A stretch of DNA of 64,000 bases from Metridium senile (Eukaryota > Cnidaria > Anthozoa > Actiniaria > Metridiidae). Below, one piece after another: positions 35,501 to 48,600 of the stretch. Location of the stretch: positions 1,137,501-1,201,500 of the forward strand of contig OX459103.1 of assembly GCA_949775045.1 (NCBI GenBank), given 5' to 3'. Below the pieces are notes generated by a model, which saw only the letters and a program-made list of their open reading frames with translations, searched no databases and was not told where the DNA came from. The first letter of the stretch is position 1. Each line of letters begins with the position of its first letter. The position numbers were made by a program, and so were the translations under genes.

Positions 35501-38500
35501 CTTCCCCGTCTGGAGACAACAACAGTTATCAGTTTAAAAATAAATGCATGTGACATACAACAGTACCGCTGTCTGACTATTCCTGGCCTATTTTATCTCG
35601 GGAGATGGAAAGCGAGAGGGGCGACGCAACGGGAGAGAGAGACGGGGGGGGGGGGGTGCAGGGGCGGATCTACGGGGTGTCTCTAGTGGTACCCTAGCGC
35701 CGCAATTACCACTATTCTATTTAAGATATTTAGGGACCGGACACCTCCTAACACCTTAAGAGCCCTTCATTTGCAATTGTGACACCCTCTGGCAAATTTC
35801 TGGATCCGCCCCTGGAGTGGCAAGGGGAAACAAGGGTACAAGTTAGTGTTAAGTTGTGTGTAGTTTAGTTTGTAATAAAGTACCAAGAGTGCTTTTAATT
35901 CAAATGAATGTCCATATTTGAAACCAACATTTAAAATTCTAATTTCTCCAAACAACAAAAGCCGACTAAAAGCCTCCAATCAGACATGCAAAATATAAGC
36001 AAACCAATAAACCGCGATGTCTTCATTTAATCCACGAGATTTCTAACCTTCGCTAAAGCCATTTCTGTATCTAATATTTCCTGTGCGTCTTTCTTAAGCT
36101 GCTGTTGGTCTGTAGCACCGAGTAGCAATGAGACATTGTAGATAAGATCTTTGTATATAGCTCGACTCTGAAATCAACAAACAAATGCGTGAAATAAGTT
36201 TTATTAGAAAAATAGTTTGACGTGCAAAAAAAACTTGACTCGATCGTTGTGTGACGCACGAATAACGTGACGCCCAGTACTAAAGTTCAGTTTATTGGAG
36301 TGGCTAGTCGCCTCCACTACATTGTAATCAAAAACGTTTGCCTACTGTTCGAATCTTATAACATGTTTATTTTGGCGCCAAACTTGACGTGCGCGTGTGC
36401 GTCTTGATTCGTTTCCAAAGACTCCTCGATAGTTTAGTAGCACAGGTAGCCCAAATGGTGAAATAGGTATACAGATTTCCAAAATTGTGACGTCATTCGT
36501 ACCTTTCTTGTGCTGTTACTGTCCCTGGACAGCTGAGTAGCGAACAGACCCCATGCGAACGTTTGCTTGACCTGAAAATAGATACTAAACTAAATACTAG
36601 CATAGAGGATACAATTATCTCCAAAATACTTATTACTGTAGTGCTTTGGCAACTAGCGAGTAAACTAGTATAGGCTGAGCTGGGGCCGGTTGTACGAATG
36701 GTGAATAGCGCTATCCACCGGATAAATCCTTATACAGCGTATAAAAAAAACCTTCGTACAATCGGCCTCGGGTGTATTTTATTAACGATGGGCAATAAAA
36801 TGAAATTTGTAACACAGTAAAAAAAAGGAACTAGTCAAGTTTCACACGGTGCTACGAATTTCATTTTATTGCCTTTCGTAGTAATGTTTATCTATTTATA
36901 AATAGAAACTAGCGAGTAAACTAGTATAGGCTGCGTCGTGTTTGATATAAACGATAGGTAATATAATTAAATTTGTAACACCTTTTACTCCGACGAAGGG
37001 CTAAATGTCGAAACGTCAGTTAAGTTAAGTCAACATTTTTTACGGTGCTACAAATTTCATTATATAGCCTTTATCTATTCATAACGAGACAATAAATTAA
37101 TTGATATACTTACCTCGTTCCCAGGGCCCTCTCCCACAGCGAAGGGAGAGGGTCCTGGGAACGAGGTTGGTTGATATACTTACAGTTATCATATAGACAC
37201 TACTGTTCTTCAAGTCCGTTTCTACAAAGGCTTTAAAGAAAGAGTTACCATCAAAATCTCTTGTTACTCGGCCAATTAAACGACTAATATCTACATCAGT
37301 GTCATTCCAATCAGGGTCCACTATTGGCCATGGTAGATACTCCTTTAGTATAGCAATAAGGCGGTTATTTTTAATAGGGAGGAGCTTGTCTTGGACATTC
37401 ATACATGAATCATAGAAATCAAACGCTTTGGAAACCCCAGTTATCTGAAAAATAAATGTACAATACTTCTAAAAAAGAGATAAATTATTATCATCATCAC
37501 CACCATCATGGTACTTACATTCTCGTATTTCTTTCTAAGTTCATCATCTTCTATAGCGTCCCCAAAGACATCACCATCATCATCATCGCCATCATCATGG
37601 TACTTACATTCTCGTATTTCTTTCTAAGTTCATCATCTTCTATAGCGTCCCCAAAGACACCACCATCATCATCACCACCATCATCATGGTACTTACATTC
37701 TCGTATTTCTTTCTAAGTTCATCATCTTCTATAGCGTCCCCAAAGACATCACCATTATCATCATCACCATCATCATGGTACTTACATTCTCGTATTTCTT
37801 TCTAAGTTCCTCATCTTCTATAGCGTCCCCAATAAACATCACCATCGTCATCATCATTACCATCATGGAACTTACATTCTCGTATTTCTTTCTAAGTTCA
37901 TCATCTTCTATAGCGTCCCCAATAAACTTGTCAACTTCCTTAGTCAAAAGTGACCAGTGATCGACACCAATTTCGTCTTTAGGTACAGGGTGTTTCTCAA
38001 TCCAACCATTACATGCATATTGATAGAAATCTTCACATGGATCTTTATGAGGGTCGATGGAATTCATTATTTCTGTAGGATAAACAGGAAATGTTGAAAA
38101 ATATGTTGGTGTGTTGGACAATTATTCCATGATTAATTACCAATGGTTGCACAGAATACATCCAAACCATCGGTCGTTTAAATGGACTTGGTAGACTTTA
38201 AGTAGCGAGACATGTTTTCCTTATTGGAAACATTTGCTGCATTCTAATATATGATCGATCAGCCAATATCTTGTAATTTATTGATCATCAATTGCTTTAT
38301 TGATTGACTGACTGACTACCTTATTGATTGAATGCCTGATTGATAAGCCTGACTACCTTATTGATTGAATGCCTGATTGATAGGCTGCCTTATTGACTGA
38401 CTGCCTATTTGATTGATTGGCTGCCTTATTGACTGACTGCCTGATTGATTGGCTGATTGATTGACTGCCTTATTGATTGACTGCCTGATTGATTGATTGA

Positions 38501-38597
38501 TGGATTGATTGATTGATTACCTGATTGATTGATTGATTGATTGACTGATTGATTGATTGATTACCTGATTGATTAATTGATTGATTGATTGATTACC

Positions 38598-38628
<31 letters not shown>

Positions 38629-39639
38629 CTGCCTTATTGATTGACTGCCTGATTGATTGATGGATTGATTGATTGATTGATGGATTGATTGATTGATTGA
38701 CTTATTGATTGGTTTTCTAATTCTGCGAATTCCAAATCAAGTAAATTCACCAATGCCATCAACTACCATCTATTTTAACCGGCGTATTCTGTTTTCAGAC
38801 ATCAAAACCCCCGCATTTAATATTTCGTGTTTTTAACTGCTGCCAACTTTAATGTCTAGACTATTAAGTACCAGTGTGTGTGTGTGTATCGCTATCAATA
38901 CTGGTAGTACATAAGTTATTATTGTACATTTGATCGTACCGCTTGTGGCGGGCCAGTCTACGCCCAGGCACAGCTGCCGTCACCTAGCTTGTCGTGTGTG
39001 TGTAATTGCTCTCTTTCAGCTGTAAACTAGTATACTCTGAGAACTATAGGTAATATATATGAAGTTTGACTGATTGATTGATTGATTACCTGATTGATTG
39101 ATTGATTGATTGATTGATTACCTGATTGATTGATTGATTGATTGACTGCCTTATTGATTGACTGCCTGATTGATTGATGGATTGATTGATTGATTGATGG
39201 ATTGATTGATTGATTGATTGACTTATTGATTGGTTGTCTAATTCTGCGAATTCCAAATCAAGTAAATTCACCAATGCCATCAACTACCATCTATTTTAAC
39301 CGGCGTATTCTGTTTTCAGACATCAAAACCCCCGCATTTAATATTTCGTGTTTTTAACTGCTGCCAACTTTAATGTCTAGACTATTAAGTACCAGTGTGT
39401 GTGTGTGTATCGCTATCAATACTGGTAGTACATAAGTTATTATTGTACATTTGATCGTACCGCTTGTGGCGGGCCAGTCTACGCCCAGGCACAGCTGCCG
39501 TCACCTAGCTTGTCGTGTGTGTGTAATTGCTCTCTTTCAGCTGTAAACTAGTATACTCTGAGAACTATAGGTAATACATATGAAGTTTGACTGATTGATT
39601 GATTGATTACCTGATTGATTGATTGATTGATTGATTACC

Positions 39640-39670
<31 letters not shown>

Positions 39671-42600
39671 CTGCCTTATTGATTGACTGCCTGATTGATT
39701 GATGGATTGATTGATTGATTGATGGATTGATTGATTGATTGACTTATTGATTGGTTGTCTAATTCTGCGAATTCCAAATCAAGTAAATTCACCAATGCCA
39801 TCAACTACCATCTATTTTAACCGGCGTATTCTGTTTTCAGACATCAAAACCCCCGCATTTAATATTTCGTGTTTTTAACTGCTGCCAACTTTAATGTCTA
39901 GACTATTAAGTACCAGTGTGTGTGTGTGTATCGCTATCAATACTGGTAGTACATAAGTTATTATTGTACATTTGATCGTACCGCTTGTGGCGGGCCAGTC
40001 TACGCCCAGGCACAGCTGCCGTCACCTAGCTTGTCGTGTGTGTGTAATTGCTCTCTTTCAGCTGTAAACTAGTATACTCTGAGAACTATAGGTAATATAT
40101 ATGAAGTTTGACTGATTGATTGATTGATTACCTGATTGATTGATTGATTGATTGATTACCTGATTGATTGATTGATTGATTGACTGCCTTATTGATTGAC
40201 TGCCTGATTGATTGATGGATTGATTGATTGATTGATGGATTGATTGATTGATTGACTTATTGATTGGTTGTCTAATTCTGCGAATTCCAAATCAAGTAAA
40301 TTCACCAATGCCATCAACTACCATCTATTTTAACCGGCGTATTCTGTTTTCAGACATCAAAACCCCCGCATTTAATATTTCGTGTTTTTAACTGCTGCCA
40401 ACTTTAATGTCTAGACTATTAAGTACCAGTGTGTGTGTGTGTATCGCTATCAATACTGGTAGTACATAAGTTATTATTGTACATTTGATCGTACCGCTTG
40501 TGGCGGGCCAGTCTACGCCCAGGCACAGCTGCCGTCACCTAGCTTGTCGTGTGTGTGTAATTGCTCTCTTTCAGCTGTAAACTAGTATACTCTGAGAACT
40601 ATAGGTAATATATATGAAGTTTGACTGATTGATTGATTGATTACCTGATTGATTGATTGATTGATTGATTACCTGATTGATTGATTGATTGATTGACTGC
40701 CTTATTGATTGACTGCCTGATTGATTGATGGATTGATTGATTGATTGATGGATTGATTGATTGATTGACTTATTGATTGGTTGTCTAATTCTGCGAATTC
40801 CAAATCAAGTAAATTCACCAATGCCATCAACTACCATCTATTTTAACCGGCGTATTCTGTTTTCAGACATCAAAACCCCCGCATTTAATATTTCGTGTTT
40901 TTAACTGCTGCCAACTTTAATGTCTAGACTATTAAGTACCAGTGTGTGTGTGTGTATCGCTATCAATACTGGTAGTACATAAGTTATTATTGTACATTTG
41001 ATCGTACCGCTTGTGGCGGGCCAGTCTACGCCCAGGCACAGCTGCCGTCACCTAGCTTGTCGTGTGTGTGTAATTGCTCTCTTTCAGCTGTAAACTAGTA
41101 TACTCTGAGAACTATAGGTAATATATATGAAGTTTATAATGAAACACCGTCAAAAATATTGACTTAACTTTACTGACGTTTCGAGCTTTAGCTTTAGCTC
41201 GAAACGTCAGTAAAGTTAAGTCATCATTTTTTTACGGTGTTACAAATTTCATTATATTACCTATCGTTTATATCAAGCATTGACGCACCCTATAGTTTAC
41301 TCGCTAGTTTCCATTTACTGTGAGAACTATGTATTAGACTATTCATTCGACAATCTTCTTTAATATTGAGCCGGTTCAATTTCAAATGCACAATTGTCTT
41401 TTACATACTTTGTTTAGCTTAAGGAGATTCCGTAGTTTTGCATTGCGCACGCTCTACTGCGCACAATTTTGACCAGCGAGAGCGCGCGCTACAGCTCGCG
41501 CACCTTGCGCGCGCTATGTCGGTATTACTAAAAGATCACAATTCGTACATTCAAAGTGCCATAGCGCCAAAACGAATACGGTGACCTTTCTTTTTTATGG
41601 TGTTAAACTAATGGTATACAGGTTTGCAAACACATATCCGAGTTTGAATAAATATTTATGTCCAGATTTCGAGATATTTCAGAATTGTGGTAATATTCTG
41701 TCATCCAGGTGTTCGCGATCAATACGCTCGTGTATTGCATTATCGCTATTTTCTTTTAACAAGTCCACTTTACTATCCAAGTATTGTGTGTGAATGAAGA
41801 CTTGGGATGCTAAGATGTAATTAAACCTAATATTTCAATACTAATATCAAAAAAGAGTGCCATTAATCGCCTTTTCTTCTCATTTTATACATCGAAATAT
41901 TACTCTCGCGCGCCGTCAAAATGAGTAGCTTTGACGTGATCTAGTGCCAAAACCAACACGGTGACCCCCCTTTTTTATTTCATTTTTGAAATGCCCATGT
42001 CTTAAAGTATAACTGTACAAAGTTTCAATAAAAAGTTATGTCAAAATCTATTACTACGGAATGTCCTTAAGGCGCCTTTTTAAAAGTTAAAAGTTTGTTC
42101 CATTAGGAATGATGATCATGCACTTAAACAAATGCTTATCTTCAACTATCGTTCACTGCTTAAAGTTTTGTAGACTTCTACGTACTGTTTAGTACTCCAA
42201 TTCAGTTTAGATCTGTATAAATAAATAAATGGTTTCCCTCTAAGCAGGGATAGCAGGACCTTAGAAGAGCAAAGAGAAACACACTTTCATATATCCCTCC
42301 TATAGCATCCATGGCGTTTTTCTACAATTATTTCAGATATTACTCCCTCCTTCCTAGCTATTTTCTTCCAGTAATTTCTCCCAGTCCATAGTGAGGTTGT
42401 TTGGGTCTTATTTCAACCTCCTCACTGATCCGTTCCTTTTCCATCTCAGAAAAATACACGCCCTTTTGGCAACGTTTTACTCCATGATAGGTAATATAAT
42501 GAAATTTGTAACACCGCAAATAATGTTGACTTAACTTTACTCCATGTAGTATACATTCTAGAAGGGTGCTTCTAAAACCTAACTTGATTATAAAAACGTT

Positions 42601-45600
42601 TTAATCCATTATTTCTGATCCATTATTAGCTGTGGTCAGGAGGGCGTATACGGGTCTTTCCAAGGGGACTTTTAGTCATAATTGTATTATACCAAGAAGA
42701 AACTAAAACTCCCCTCGGAAAAAACCGTGTACGCCTTTCTGACCACAGCTAAGTTGTTTTGTTTTAGCGATCCAGTTTGATGGATGTACTACAACAACCC
42801 TTGCAAACTTCTGATTCAGCTTTGAAATTGACTGTTTCGATATATATCTTTTTTGACAAAATAAAACAATGCAACGCACGGCCTTTTTTTAATGCAAGAC
42901 TACAATACCAATTCATTCTCGTTTTTGACTGCATTTTAATAACATTTTAGAATTATATCCTACAAGGTAATGCGTGCATTAAAATTATGCAAGTTCCAAA
43001 CGATCGACTCAGCCATATGCAATTCATGTGCAATATTAGTTAACAAACTAAACCTGTATTGGTTCATTGGACATTAATCATGAAAATAAGAAATAATTGC
43101 GCAATGATCAGTACTAGCCGCAGGGATTAGTGGTAATGTGATGGTTGATTATTATTCAAATTCAGCTGATTTTATCATGGAAACTCTTAAACATTACACA
43201 CAAAGTAATTAACTGGTCATCGTCTATACTTGAAAAGCAGATTATATCTAACATATAGACACCGATACCAGATAGCAAGCTAGATAGTTTTATATCAGAG
43301 ATGGGTACGATTGCAGACAATATTTGGAGTGGTCATAAAAATGGCACTTTCATAAAAACATGCAAAAGAGAATATAACTGTATGGTGGAATTAATGATAG
43401 ACAAACCAGGTGCATAATACTGTGTGTTATGAATATGCGCATTTGAAAATGTCACGATTGGATTTGAGCAATATAAATGAATAAATTGTTATCTCAAGAA
43501 GTTTATGAGATTAATATTTACAAAGAAGAGCTCCTGGTCACAATTATAGTCTTTAAAGTTAATCTATGATAATCTTAATACTGAAGAGGTCTGTCAACAT
43601 TACACAATTAATTAGCCTTCTTGCCATGTAATAGCAGTTATAGGTGTTTATTTAAGCCTGTAAATTACTTTGTAAAACCTGTCTTTATTGGAAGGAATGC
43701 AATTCAAACTAGAGAAATCCGTTATACAGCAAAAAATCAGATTTGTAATTCAATGGAAATTGGGAGAAAAACAAGCAAACTTAGTAAGAACTGTATCAAT
43801 ATTCAAGAGAGTAGCTTGAATACCAATTTAGACAACACAAGTTGATAAGAAAACGCATTTGCATTTGAAAATGATGTGAGTTTTTTTCAAAAAAGAACGA
43901 AAAAAATACGGTTCATTGATGAGGCAGGACGGAAAAAACATCAACATAGAAACATAAGATACCACACCGATATCTCGAATAGTTGAGATAGAAAATCATG
44001 CATGATACTGTTATGCACTGAAGAATAATATCTGTACTGGTATATCTATCATATGTTAATATCCTGGCTGTAGCGAAACCTTCTCTACAGGAGCCCCTTC
44101 CCGTCACAGGTGTTTGCTTTGTTTGACAATATCTCTTTTGTCTTACAAGACGGAGATGCCGTCTGTTGAACCTACATGCGTTCGATGTCAACAATAATAA
44201 TATTTCTGAATACTAAACCTCCGTCACTTCTGTTGAAGCAGAAACATATTATCTCTGATTTGTCTATCTTATCCTCTAAACCTTTGTAACCCTTTTCCAT
44301 GAGGAAGATACCACCTATCATAGTTATGGGCTCTCTACCTATCTATTACGCAGTATATCATTGCAAAGACTGATGAAAAATATATGCAAATGCGCTTTAT
44401 CATCAAACCTTTCGTCGTCCCGATATTCAGACTGTTTACAGTTATCATGGTTGAATAGTTAGTACGTGATGGGCCAGTCGATCTCTTAGGATATATCAAT
44501 GTGCAATAATGGCAATAATCATTATGCACAAACGTTATTACAACAAACATTTAGTCGATTTTCATTATATAAGATGCATTAAAGAAGCTTGCTATCAATC
44601 AAAATTACAAGATTACAAAGGATTGATTTGAGAGATTTTTCAAAGTAATCTCAATATCTAGGCTAATCCTTTGCCACCTCGACTATAATAGCTGCAAGAA
44701 ATCAATCGTATCCTCTTTTTTTAACCTCGTTCACATTGTTGACAGATGAAATGCACTGACCTAGCATATATCCTCCTAATTTCTTTTCTTTTTCCCATAG
44801 ATTACTGTTTGCAATCAATGGGTTTTCACTGCTGCAAGTTTGACATATATTATTATTATTATGCAGCCACAATCTCACTTGCCCTAAAGCTGTTTTGTTT
44901 ATCTTTGCATGATCGGTGCAAATCCACCACATATGATAATATGTAATAGTTACGAAGCAGACAGGAGCCTGATAAAGTGGACATATCTATGACAGCATAA
45001 AAGCGGCTGAGAGCATAGATATTCATCAAGAATCGATACACGCTAAATGCACATACTGACCTGTCGCTGTAATGAAACATTCTGGGGTCTTGCAAATCTG
45101 TCTGGGTTGAAATGTTGTAGGGTTGTAAGGTTGTGATGTCTTCACTTCTTTTTCCTTGGTTGTTGTCTTGTATCTTTGGTAAATATACAAAGCTGTCATA
45201 CACAGAAATAACAGCACAAAAATGACCAGAAAAACCCAGATCTTTTTGAATCGACGTCGTCCTTTTGCTGCACCTCGCTCTGAGCTGGTCTTAACATCGG
45301 TAGTACCATATTCGTTGAGTACTAATGCTTCTTCAGCACTGCTAGGGTTGCTGCATTTCTTGGTATCAGTGTCTCCCATCCTCAGCAAAACTCATACAAA
45401 AAGACGAATTGCCAGAAGATATCGCTCAAATATATCCAGTTTGTGGTCGAAGTTGGTTGCTTTTTTAATAAACCACACTAGCCAATACAATTGCAAATGA
45501 ATCTTCTCACGTGGTTTTACCGCTTAACTAAACAATCAAGGTCAGAAATATATCTTTGCTTGGCTATCTTAAAGATTTGTTATGACCAGTGACAGCTTGG

Positions 45601-48600
45601 GGATCTTTGACAGCTAAAGTTATCAAATATTAATGGGAACTAACAAATAAACTAGTATAGGCTGCGTTGGTGTTTGATATAAACTATAGGTAATATAATA
45701 AAATTTGTAACACCGAAGAAAAAAAAGAGAAAGTTAACATTTTTTACTGTATTATCAAATATTAATTAGATGTGTTTTTGGAAAAACCTTTGATAACATA
45801 ATCAAAGGCCCTCCTTGCCACAGAATTAATTATACTTACTGTAATAATTTAGTTTGTATAAATTATGACTAGTAAATAAAGAAACCAGTATCAATTTTTT
45901 ATTCAATTCTAGGGCAGGATTTTATTTACAAGAGTTTTTTTAACTGATGGATGTGTACATTCTCAAAAAAAACTGGAAAAAAAACTTAGTGAAAATACTG
46001 CCAATGCTAAGCACAACTCCAAAATCATAACGAAATCTTCATCTCTCCAAAACATAACATACGTGAAATTATTATAAAAACAATTTCCTGTTTCATTTCA
46101 TTGCGGTTTACATTCAGAGCACCTTTGGAAAGTTTGCCTCAGTTTTCGTTGAATTCAGATACCAAGTAAAACTGATAATCTAATCAGCAAATATAAAGGT
46201 CGTTTACTTGTGCAAATGAGCTGTTTTATATACATAAATTTGCCAAAACATAATCTAGGTTAAAGAAAATATAGGATTTTTGGGCATAAATTGAAGTTAT
46301 TATGTACAACCCCTGCAGCTTTTTAAATTGACTCAGTTTTCCTCCACGCTGCTAGCGCGTATCAGGACTAAAATTCTTATTAATTTCACAGTTTTTGGCT
46401 TTATGTATGGAGCATATAATACAAAAACAAATTAAAAAAATAGATAATTTCATGCAGATTTTTCCAGAATATTATATCAAGTTAGCTTCTTCATGTCACC
46501 ACCCATAGTTTTATTTACAGTTCTCATTCGCAAGTTTAAAATGAAAGCTTTTCTTGTACATGTATTCTCTTGTTTGCACAGTGAATTCATGTACTTCAAT
46601 ACATCAACTGTTTGATGAACTTTTTAATGCAAATTTCCGCAGTATATCAATTTTAAATTGTGCGTTGCAATTTGTTTTTCTCTTTATTTCAATAATGATA
46701 ATAATGTCCACCAATATTTCACGTATTCACCAATGAGTAAAAACCACAAGTCATGTTTTTGTTCTGATGCAGATGTTTTATTAATGGTGATGTCTGCAGG
46801 CCTCGACCAGCTTGCACGTATAGCTCAGCCATATTCATTGTTTACATTGATTTGTTATTTGATTACTGTTGATATTATTATAACTATATCCATTGTTTAA
46901 CATACTTTCCACCAGCAGGACCCAAACCCTTTATTGTTTATAGCGATGGGTCAGTACTAAAACCACGCACGAAGGGCGAGCGTCGGCACTTATAATCAAT
47001 AAGCATTGGTTCCAAACCTTTACACTCTATGTAAATGAGCAAAACTTGTGGTTTGAATTCATTCAGTTTGCATTCGATTCACCACATGTGAGATGCGACG
47101 TTTGAACTACGCCTTAGGCGGATCCCTGGCTTAAGCCTGGTTCCCATATAATCGCTATATACGATCGCTGTGATGGCGCTTTGGGTTAATAATAATAATA
47201 ATATATATATAATATGCCTCATTTATATAGCGCTATATCTCTAGAATAGCTCATAGCGCTTTACAATCTACTAATGTGTATATGGAGGACTTATCGGACT
47301 GCTGAAAACCAGCAGTTTACAATCATGAGTGTTGTTAGTGAATGCCTCCGAGGCCTGACTGTTGTACCGGGAGACAATCCCCTACTCTTTGCGAACATAG
47401 CACAACAGGATCTTTAACGTCCACCTTATATAGGATTAGAGTGAGAGCAGACGGGACCTCCGGCTTTACGTCCTTATCCGAGAAGACGAGGCACATAGAG
47501 AGTAAAGTGTCTTGCCCAAGGACACAACGCAATCGCCCGGGCCGGGAATCGAACCCAGACCAGTATGCCCAGAATCCGATCCACTGACCACTAGACCATC
47601 ACTTGTGAAATAATAAAAAATCGCTACACACTAATGGTTGAAGCTTAAATTTGACGAAATAAACTTAAACATAAAAAATCAGTGTCGATTTTGTTTAATC
47701 ACAAAGAACTCTGAGCTATATTCTGATGGAACCAGGCTTTAGGCACTGATTAAAGTCATCTGCGTGGACTTTGATTGCAGTTGCCTCAGGCAGGCATTTG
47801 TCCTTGCATGTTTAGCTGATAAGAATGGACAGACAAACCCTGGGGAGTGACTATGCCGTTACCTTGTTACACACCCATAAGAAGCTTCATGTCTTCTTAA
47901 GGATCGTAAATGGACGATACTTGAAAAAATAAATAACTATATGAAATTACACATAACAAAACGGATTTCAAAGACTAACGTGCATGCGTTGACTATATGC
48001 ACCTTTCTCTTTCTACTGATAAAGGGGAGTGCATTGCATGACTCTGTCGTTATCTACGTTATACAGCAATGGATATGGATAGGTCCATGTCTTCGCTTCC
48101 TAAAGATCGTAAATGGCCGACACTTGAAACAAATAACTAAAATTACAAATAACAAAACCAATTTGATGCATTTCTTTTAATTCACGACTAAAATGCATGC
48201 CTTGACTAGATGCACCTTCCTCTTTTTACTGATAAAGTTGGGCCAAGACACTGATTATACACAGCAATAAACATTACATCCCGACTAGCAAATCGATGCA
48301 TTTCAATTTCAATTTTGTTTTTCTTTTCTGATCCGTCAATCAGTTTGGAGGCGGAGCTTACATCAAATTAACCAATGACTTTATAAGTCACGCACAAGCT
48401 TTTATCCATTTTTTCTACGTGTTAAGTGATTGAAGCCTTGAGGCTAGCTGATTGGGCTCACGATTGAAAGATAAGTCTAAAATCAAAGAAAGTTAATTAT
48501 CTTTTAACATAAGACCGCCTTATCTTATCCAGGCAAACAGAGGGTTTCTTGATCTAGTATTTGTATTTTGTCTGTTAAAAAGCAAGTACAAAATAACCTT

